Source of the DNA: an uncultured Actinomycetes bacterium
GTDB lineage: Bacteria > Actinomycetota > Actinomycetes > Nanopelagicales > Nanopelagicaceae
DNA length: 38,361 bases
Assembly: GCA_903897475.1 (NCBI GenBank)
Contig: CAIUBS010000092.1
Coordinates: 1 to 38,361, forward strand
Direction: 5' to 3'
Of the stretch, positions 30,949-38,361 are shown in pieces; position 1 is the stretch's first letter, and the number at the start of each line of letters is the position of its first letter. Below the pieces are notes generated by a model, which saw nothing but the letters and a program-made list of their open reading frames with translations, ran no database searches and was not told where the DNA came from. The position numbers and the translations under genes are program-made.

Positions 30949-31022
30949 TCGTTTTTACAAGTTTGCACTTTTCGTAGATAATTCTCATCTTGTTTAAGTC
31001 GTTTTAATAAGGAGTAAAGATC

Positions 31023-31196
31023 ATGCCAGTTCCAAAGCGAAAAATGTCGCGAGCACGTACTCGCTCTCGTCGAAGCATGTGGAAGACAACTCCTGCACAT
31101 CTTGCAACTTGCCAACAGTGTCAACAACCTAAATTGCAACACGTTGCATGCCCAACTTGTGGAACCTATAACCGTCGTCAGGTTTTAGAGGTCTAA
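31023..31196 (+). CDS. rpmF: 50S ribosomal protein L32 (absent from the supplied ORF track because short)
   Basis: MPVPKRKMSRARTRSRRSMWKTTPAHLATCQQCQQPKLQHVACPTCGTYNRRQVLEV*. Confidence 0.96.
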   Translation: MPVPKRKMSRARTRSRRSMWKTTPAHLATCQQCQQPKLQHVACPTCGTYNRRQVLEV

Positions 31197-31197
31197 T

Positions 31198-31881
31198 CTG
31201 TTCTCTGACCTAACCGAACAACTCGGGATATCGGTTAAGGATGAGTTGCTTGAACTTGCACTAACTCATCGCTCATTTTCATATGAGGCAGGTGGAATTC
31301 CAACAAATGAAAGACTTGAGTTTCTTGGAGATTCAGTTCTTGGATTAATTGTCACTGATGAACTTTATAAATTATTTCCAGATTTGGATGAAAGTAGGTT
31401 AAGCCCACTGCGCTCAGGTGTGGTTAACATGAAAGCACTAGCTCAAATAGCTAGGGAGATAAATTTAGGTAAATATCTCAGAATCGGTAAAGGCGAAGAA
31501 ACTACAAATGGTAGGGATAAGAACTCAATTCTTGCTGACACTTTTGAAGCCCTTGTAGGCGCTATTTATTTAGAGCATGGATATGTAAGAAGTGCTGAAG
31601 TAATTTCGAAATGGATAAAGCCTGCAATCATGGATGCAACTTCGCAAGGATCTAGTCTTGATGGTAAGACTGCACTTCAGGAATTAGTAGCATCATTAAA
31701 TCTTTTGTCCCCGGAGTATGAAATAAGTGAGTCAGGACCTGATCACGATAAGAATTTTACTGCTCGAGTAAAAGTTGGTAGTGAAAAGTTTCCAATCGGT
31801 ATCGGAAAGAGTAAGCGCGAGGCCGAGCAAGCAGCTGCAAAGATTGCCTACGAAGCTTTGATAGAAAGCAATAAGAAGTAG
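31198..31881 (+). CDS. rnc: Ribonuclease III (ORF track start TTG 31246; N-terminal helix suggests start at CTG 31198)
   Basis: LTEQLGISVKDELLELALTHRSFSYE...NERLEFLGDSVLGLIVTD, DTFEALVGAIYLEHG; dsRBD ALQELVASLN..AEQAAAKIAYEAL. SD-like AGAGG 6 nt before CTG. Confidence 0.93.
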   Translation: MFSDLTEQLGISVKDELLELALTHRSFSYEAGGIPTNERLEFLGDSVLGLIVTDELYKLFPDLDESRLSPLRSGVVNMKALAQIAREINLGKYLRIGKGEETTNGRDKNSILADTFEALVGAIYLEHGYVRSAEVISKWIKPAIMDATSQGSSLDGKTALQELVASLNLLSPEYEISESGPDHDKNFTARVKVGSEKFPIGIGKSKREAEQAAAKIAYEALIESNKK

Positions 31882-31893
31882 AGCTTATTACTT

Positions 31894-32730
31894 ATGCCCG
31901 AGCTGCCAGAAGTTGAAACAGTCAGGTCTGGGTTAGAAAAGTACGTTACTGGCAAAAAAATTCAAAGTGCTGAGATCTTTCATCCAAGAGCCATTAAACC
32001 AAGTTCAATTTCACCATTAACTTCTTGCATCGGTGCCCAGATTAAATCAGTAAGGCGAAGGGGAAAATTTCTTTGGTTTGAACTCGATCGCGATTTTGTG
32101 CTGGCGGCACATTTAGGTATGAGTGGACAACTACTTGTTCAGAAGGAGAAATCTTTACCTCAGCCACATCTAAGGGCAAAATTTGGGTTATCTGGAAATC
32201 GAAAGAGTAATCAGGACCAAATAAGGTTTATCGATCAAAGAACTTTTGGGTGGCTATCAGTTGAACAGACAGTTAATGGAATTCCTGTGTCGGTTAGAGA
32301 AATTGCATATGACCCTTTTGAAAAAGACTTCAATCTTAAGCAGGTAGTTGCAAATATTAAGCGTCGAAAATCTGCAATTAAGCCCGCTATCTTAAATCAA
32401 AACATAATTAGTGGAGTTGGAAATATTTATGCAGATGAAGCACTTTGGCGAGCAAAAATTCATCCTGAGATTATTTGTGAAGATTTAAGTGAGGCTGAGA
32501 TCCGGAAAGTGATTTCATCCGCCATTTCAGTAATGAAATCTGCCATTAAAGCTGGTGGAACCTCTTTCGATGAACAGTATAAAAATGTAAATGGTGAAAG
32601 TGGCTATTTTTCTAGATCACTAAAGGTTTATGGCCGAGAGGGTGATCCTTGCCCTCGATGCCGAAGCGCTATTCGTAGAATCGCCTTTGCAAACCGTTCC
32701 TCACACTTTTGCCCGCGTTGCCAGCGTTAG
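31894..32730 (+). CDS. mutM: Formamidopyrimidine-DNA glycosylase
   Basis: PELPEVETVRSGLEKYVTGK, GVGNIYADEALWRAKIHP, C-terminal zinc finger CPRCRSAIRRIAFANRSSHFCPRCQR. Confidence 0.97.
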   Translation: MPELPEVETVRSGLEKYVTGKKIQSAEIFHPRAIKPSSISPLTSCIGAQIKSVRRRGKFLWFELDRDFVLAAHLGMSGQLLVQKEKSLPQPHLRAKFGLSGNRKSNQDQIRFIDQRTFGWLSVEQTVNGIPVSVREIAYDPFEKDFNLKQVVANIKRRKSAIKPAILNQNIISGVGNIYADEALWRAKIHPEIICEDLSEAEIRKVISSAISVMKSAIKAGGTSFDEQYKNVNGESGYFSRSLKVYGREGDPCPRCRSAIRRIAFANRSSHFCPRCQR

Positions 32731-32792
32731 GTACCAAGATTTCAGGAGTTTTTTAGATAGGTTTGCGCTATGCGTATGTTGTGGGGTGAGCT

Positions 32793-35700
32793 ATGTATTT
32801 AAAGAGCATGAATCTAAAGGGATTCAAATCTTTTGCCTCCTCAACCACTTTAAATTTTGAACAAGGTATTACCTGCGTGGTTGGCCCTAATGGCTCGGGT
32901 AAATCAAATGTAGTTGATGCACTCTCATGGGTCATGGGAGAACAGGGAGCCAAATCTTTACGCGGTGGGAAAATGGAAGATGTTATTTTTGCTGGGACAT
33001 CTGGCCGAGCACCACTTGGCCGAGCTGAAGTCTCAGTCACAATTGATAATGCAGACGGAGTTCTCCCAATTGATTTTTCAGAGGTAACAATTACCCGTGT
33101 TTTGTTTAGAAATGGTTCTTCAGAGTACTTGCTAAATGGTGAGACAACTCGACTATTAGATATTCAAGAACTGCTCAGCGACAGTGGTATTGGTCGAGAG
33201 ATGCATGTAATTGTTGGGCAAGGCCAGCTAGATGCAATTTTATTAGCGAATCCAGAAGAAAGAAGAGCTTTTATCGAAGAAGCAGCTGGCGTTTTAAAGC
33301 ATAGAAAACGCAAAGAAAAAGCCATTCGAAAACTTGATTCTATGCAAACTAATCTTGCACGAATTCAAGATTTGACTGTTGAATTACGCAGACAGTTACG
33401 CCCATTAGGTAAGCAAGCTGAGGTAGCTAGAAAAGCTTCTGTGATTCAATCAGATGTTAGAGATGCCAAATTACGATTAATGGCGGATGACATGCTTCGC
33501 ATGCGCAATGAAATGGAATTAGAGGTTGCCGATGAGAATGTTCTGCGCCAAAGAAAAGAACAGGTAGAAAGTGAACTAAATACAGCACGCAACAGGGAAA
33601 TCGAATTAGATGCGATAGCCACTAGTGAGAACCCACAGCTTATAGCGGCCCAGGAAAATTTTTATCGCTTAACTGCCCAGCGAGAGCAAATTCGTGGCGT
33701 ACAAAATTTATCTTCAGAACGTGCAAGATTTCTTGCGGAAGAAGCAGAGGAGGCAAAAGCTACTGGCAGAGATCCAGATGCACTTGATAAAGAGGCCAAG
33801 ATTTTACGTGATGAAGAATCAACTCTTGCAGAGCAAGTTAAAATTTCACAAGAACAACTAAGTGCGCATTCAAAATCCTTAAAAGCTATTGAAGATCAGT
33901 TAGCACTTGAAGAGAATAGAGTTTCAGCTGCTCTTAGAGCGATTGCAGACCAACGCGAAGGGACTGCGAGGCAAGAAGGACACATAAATGGACTTAGATC
34001 TAGAATTGATGCAACTACTGGCGAGGTTAGCCGGTTAACTTCAGCCAAAGATTTGGTTGAGATTCGTTTAAAAAATTACCGTGAGAATTTTGCGCAAATC
34101 GAAGTACAAATATCTGCACTTTCCTCATCCGAGCCCGGCTTAGATAGCTTATTTGATAAGTTAAAGACTGAGTTAAAAAATTCGGAAAGCAATATCAAAT
34201 TAATAGCAGATAAGCTACAGAATACAGAAAGATTGAGAGCAGGAACTTTAGGGCGCCTTAGTGCATTCAAGGAGATATCCGACTTAGTACTGCAATCTGC
34301 AAATTCAGAGTTGATTTCAAAGATTAATTCGCTGACAGTTGAATGCGAAAATGAGGTTAATAAAGTTAGTGCTGATTGTGATCGAATCAAGTTTGAGTTA
34401 AGTGGCTTGAATGAAGAATTGAGTAAAGTAAATAAAGAGTACGAACTAGTTCTCTCTCGGTTAAATGATTCTGATGCGGCAATGACTGGTCTAGCAGAAC
34501 AGCTTGCTATCTCGGGCCAAAATGTTAAAAATACTGTTGAGGAGCTTGATCGGCTTGCACTAGCTTTAAGTGCTGCAAGTGATCAAAAGAATTCTGATGA
34601 GCGGGATCTCACAGCAGCTATTGCACAGTTTGAATCTCACCAAACACCTGTGGAACCAGACTTAACTAACCTTGAAGATTTAAGATCACAAGTTTCTGCT
34701 GCAAGATCTATGGAAGTGGAATCAAGATTAAGCCTTCGAACTATTGAAGAGCGTAAAGATGCTATTGCGCAGCGAGCTATTGCCCTTGAAACCCAAGCAG
34801 CAGCTGAACGCGAATCAGAATCTAGATCTATTTCCAGAAGAGAAAATAGGGCTCAAGCTGCAGTCACTGCTCAAGAGATTGCAGATACTGCTTATGAGGC
34901 CTTAATTCAGATCGAGTCCTCGATTTCTCGGGCTGGAATTGAAAGAGAAAGACTCGAAGTTTCTAGAACTTCTCGGGAAGGTGAAATATTAAATTTACGC
35001 ACGATAAGTAGAGAGTTAGCAGTTGAATTAGAAAGACTTACTTCAAGCGTACATAAAGATGAGATTGCTCGTGCAGAGCAAAGGCTAAGAATTGAACAAC
35101 TAGAAACTAAAGCTGTAGAAGAGCTTGGTATTGATGTACAAACCTTGATTAGCGAATATGGACCAGACAATGATGTGCCTACCTTTTATGAAAATGAGCA
35201 GGGTGAGTTTGTTCCTGGAGATTTAATTCCGTATAGACGAGATCAACAAGAAAAACGCCTGGCGCAAGCCGAACGTTCTCTTACATTACTTGGAAAGATT
35301 AATCCTCTTGCACTTGAAGAGTATTCCTCTTTGGAAGAACGATTACGTTATTTGGCAGAGCAGTTGGAAGACCTTAAGAAAACTAAGAAAGATTTGCTTG
35401 ATATTATCAAAGAGGTAGATGACCGAGTACAGCAAATTTTTACAGAAGCATATGAAGATACAGCTAGAGAGTTTGAACTTGTTTTTGCCAGACTTTTTCC
35501 TGGTGGAGATGGAAAACTGATTTTAACCAATCCTTCAGATATGTTGACCTCTGGTGTAGATGTAGAAGCAAGACCTCCTGGCAAGCGCGTAAAAAGATTG
35601 TCGCTGTTATCTGGTGGAGAAAGATCCTTGGTTGCGGTAGCACTGTTAATTGCAATATTTAAAGCTAGACCATCTCCATTTTATGTGATGGATGAAGTTG

Positions 35701-35900
35701 AAGCTGCTCTTGATGATACAAACTTAGGTAGATTGCTTGGCGTATTTGAAGAATTACGCGAAAAATCACAGTTGATAATTATTACGCACCAGAAACGAAC
35801 CATGGAAATCGCTGATGCACTTTATGGAGTAACAATGCGGGGAGATGGTGTAAGTGAAGTTATTTCTCAGCGAATCCGTGAAGTTGATGCAGTTTCATAA
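32793..35900 (+). CDS. smc: Chromosome segregation SMC-family ATPase, apparently lacking the hinge domain
   Basis: Walker A VVGPNGSGKSNVVDALSWVMGEQGAKSLRGGKMEDVIFAG, signature LSGGERSLVAVALL, Walker B FYVMDEVEAALDD; 1035 aa with continuous coiled coil where the hinge is expected. Confidence 0.95.
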   Translation: MYLKSMNLKGFKSFASSTTLNFEQGITCVVGPNGSGKSNVVDALSWVMGEQGAKSLRGGKMEDVIFAGTSGRAPLGRAEVSVTIDNADGVLPIDFSEVTITRVLFRNGSSEYLLNGETTRLLDIQELLSDSGIGREMHVIVGQGQLDAILLANPEERRAFIEEAAGVLKHRKRKEKAIRKLDSMQTNLARIQDLTVELRRQLRPLGKQAEVARKASVIQSDVRDAKLRLMADDMLRMRNEMELEVADENVLRQRKEQVESELNTARNREIELDAIATSENPQLIAAQENFYRLTAQREQIRGVQNLSSERARFLAEEAEEAKATGRDPDALDKEAKILRDEESTLAEQVKISQEQLSAHSKSLKAIEDQLALEENRVSAALRAIADQREGTARQEGHINGLRSRIDATTGEVSRLTSAKDLVEIRLKNYRENFAQIEVQISALSSSEPGLDSLFDKLKTELKNSESNIKLIADKLQNTERLRAGTLGRLSAFKEISDLVLQSANSELISKINSLTVECENEVNKVSADCDRIKFELSGLNEELSKVNKEYELVLSRLNDSDAAMTGLAEQLAISGQNVKNTVEELDRLALALSAASDQKNSDERDLTAAIAQFESHQTPVEPDLTNLEDLRSQVSAARSMEVESRLSLRTIEERKDAIAQRAIALETQAAAERESESRSISRRENRAQAAVTAQEIADTAYEALIQIESSISRAGIERERLEVSRTSREGEILNLRTISRELAVELERLTSSVHKDEIARAEQRLRIEQLETKAVEELGIDVQTLISEYGPDNDVPTFYENEQGEFVPGDLIPYRRDQQEKRLAQAERSLTLLGKINPLALEEYSSLEERLRYLAEQLEDLKKTKKDLLDIIKEVDDRVQQIFTEAYEDTAREFELVFARLFPGGDGKLILTNPSDMLTSGVDVEARPPGKRVKRLSLLSGGERSLVAVALLIAIFKARPSPFYVMDEVEAALDDTNLGRLLGVFEELREKSQLIIITHQKRTMEIADALYGVTMRGDGVSEVISQRIREVDAVS

Positions 35901-35907
35901 AGTTTAA

Positions 35908-36744
35908 ATGAGTTTATTTAGAAAGTTAGTTTCTGCACTAAAAGCTGAATCCGTATCAAAAGAGGATTGGGAAGTAATACGTCAGCAACTTATCGCCACT
36001 GATTTAGGGGTAAATCTTGTTGATCAGGTCATTGAAAAATCTAAATCTATCAAGTCAGATAACGCTGTCGATATCATTTCAACCCAAGTTCAATCCTGGC
36101 TAAGTGATAAGAGTCGACAGCTTGCTGGCGATAAAAACTCAACTAAAACAATATTAGTCGTTGGCGTTAACGGAACTGGTAAAACAACATCTGTAGCAAA
36201 GCTCGCAAATTATTTAGTAAAAAATGGAAAATCAGTTTTACTTGCGGCTGCCGATACCTTTAGGGCTGCGGCTACTGATCAGCTCCAAACTTGGGCTAGA
36301 AGAATTAATATTGAAGTGATTTCTGGGTCTGAAAATAGTGATCCAGCAGCAGTGGCATTTAGCGCAATTACAAAGGCAAAAGCAGAGAATATGGATTACC
36401 TTATTATTGACACAGCTGGCAGATTACATACTAAACAGAATTTAATGGATGAACTTGGCAAAGTCGTCCGAGTTATAAAGAAGCAATCGACAGTTGATGA
36501 AATATTATTGGTAATTGATGCTACGACAGGTCAAAATGGATTAAACCAAGCCAATGTATTTATCGAAGCAGTGGGAGTGACTGGTTTTATAGTGACCAAA
36601 ATTGATGGTTCAGCCAAGGGTGGAGTGGCCTTAGCAATTGAAAAATCGTCTGGGATACCTATTAAATTCATCGGCTCAGGTGAAAAGTTAGAGGATTTCG
36701 AGCTCTTTGATCCAAGTACATATATTGCGGGATTATTCGAGTAA
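35908..36744 (+). CDS. ftsY: Signal recognition particle receptor FtsY (short NG-only form)
   Basis: VVGVNGTGKTTSVAKLANYL, AADTFRAAATDQLQTWA, DTAGRLHTKQNLMDEL, KIDGSAKGG. Confidence 0.95.
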   Translation: MSLFRKLVSALKAESVSKEDWEVIRQQLIATDLGVNLVDQVIEKSKSIKSDNAVDIISTQVQSWLSDKSRQLAGDKNSTKTILVVGVNGTGKTTSVAKLANYLVKNGKSVLLAAADTFRAAATDQLQTWARRINIEVISGSENSDPAAVAFSAITKAKAENMDYLIIDTAGRLHTKQNLMDELGKVVRVIKKQSTVDEILLVIDATTGQNGLNQANVFIEAVGVTGFIVTKIDGSAKGGVALAIEKSSGIPIKFIGSGEKLEDFELFDPSTYIAGLFE

Positions 36745-36890
36745 GTAACATAGTTTTAACAATTCAGCCCTTTGTTTCATAAGTCTGAAATCTTATATGC
36801 CACTGCAATTAACCCTAGTAGTTGATAGTTAAGCCATCTCAACGGCGAGGGTTGTAACAGATAACTTATTTTTACGCGATTGGAGTATTT

Positions 36891-38361
<1,471 letters not shown>

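Overview
This window is a dense, AT-rich, mostly + strand block of core actinobacterial genes. The gene order (miaA-dapF-hflX; comEA-comEC-holA; rpsT-lepA-hemW-hrcA-dnaJ-rsmE-HIT-phoH-ybeY-CBS/CorC; gltX-tRNAGln-tRNAGlu-iclR/leuCD-hup-plsC-gpsA-ddl; thiL/rpmB-recG-rsmD-coaD-yceD-rpmF-rnc-mutM-smc-ftsY-amt-glnK), the low GC and the many overlapping genes look like a streamlined freshwater actinobacterium (acI/Nanopelagicales-like; inference from recall, not searched). I see no mobile elements, CRISPR arrays, phage or classical defence islands. The most interesting signals are: (1) an smc gene encoding only 1035 aa, in which both ABC head halves and both coiled-coil arms are present but the globular hinge domain appears cleanly missing; (2) a frame disruption in ybeY repaired by one extra T; (3) an in-frame TGA in a fumarylacetoacetate-hydrolase-family gene, followed by a continuing family-like C-terminus; (4) comEC and rnc reading frames that extend upstream of any ATG/GTG/TTG, implying ATT or CTG initiation or sequence errors; and (5) small inverted repeats upstream of leuC and hup.
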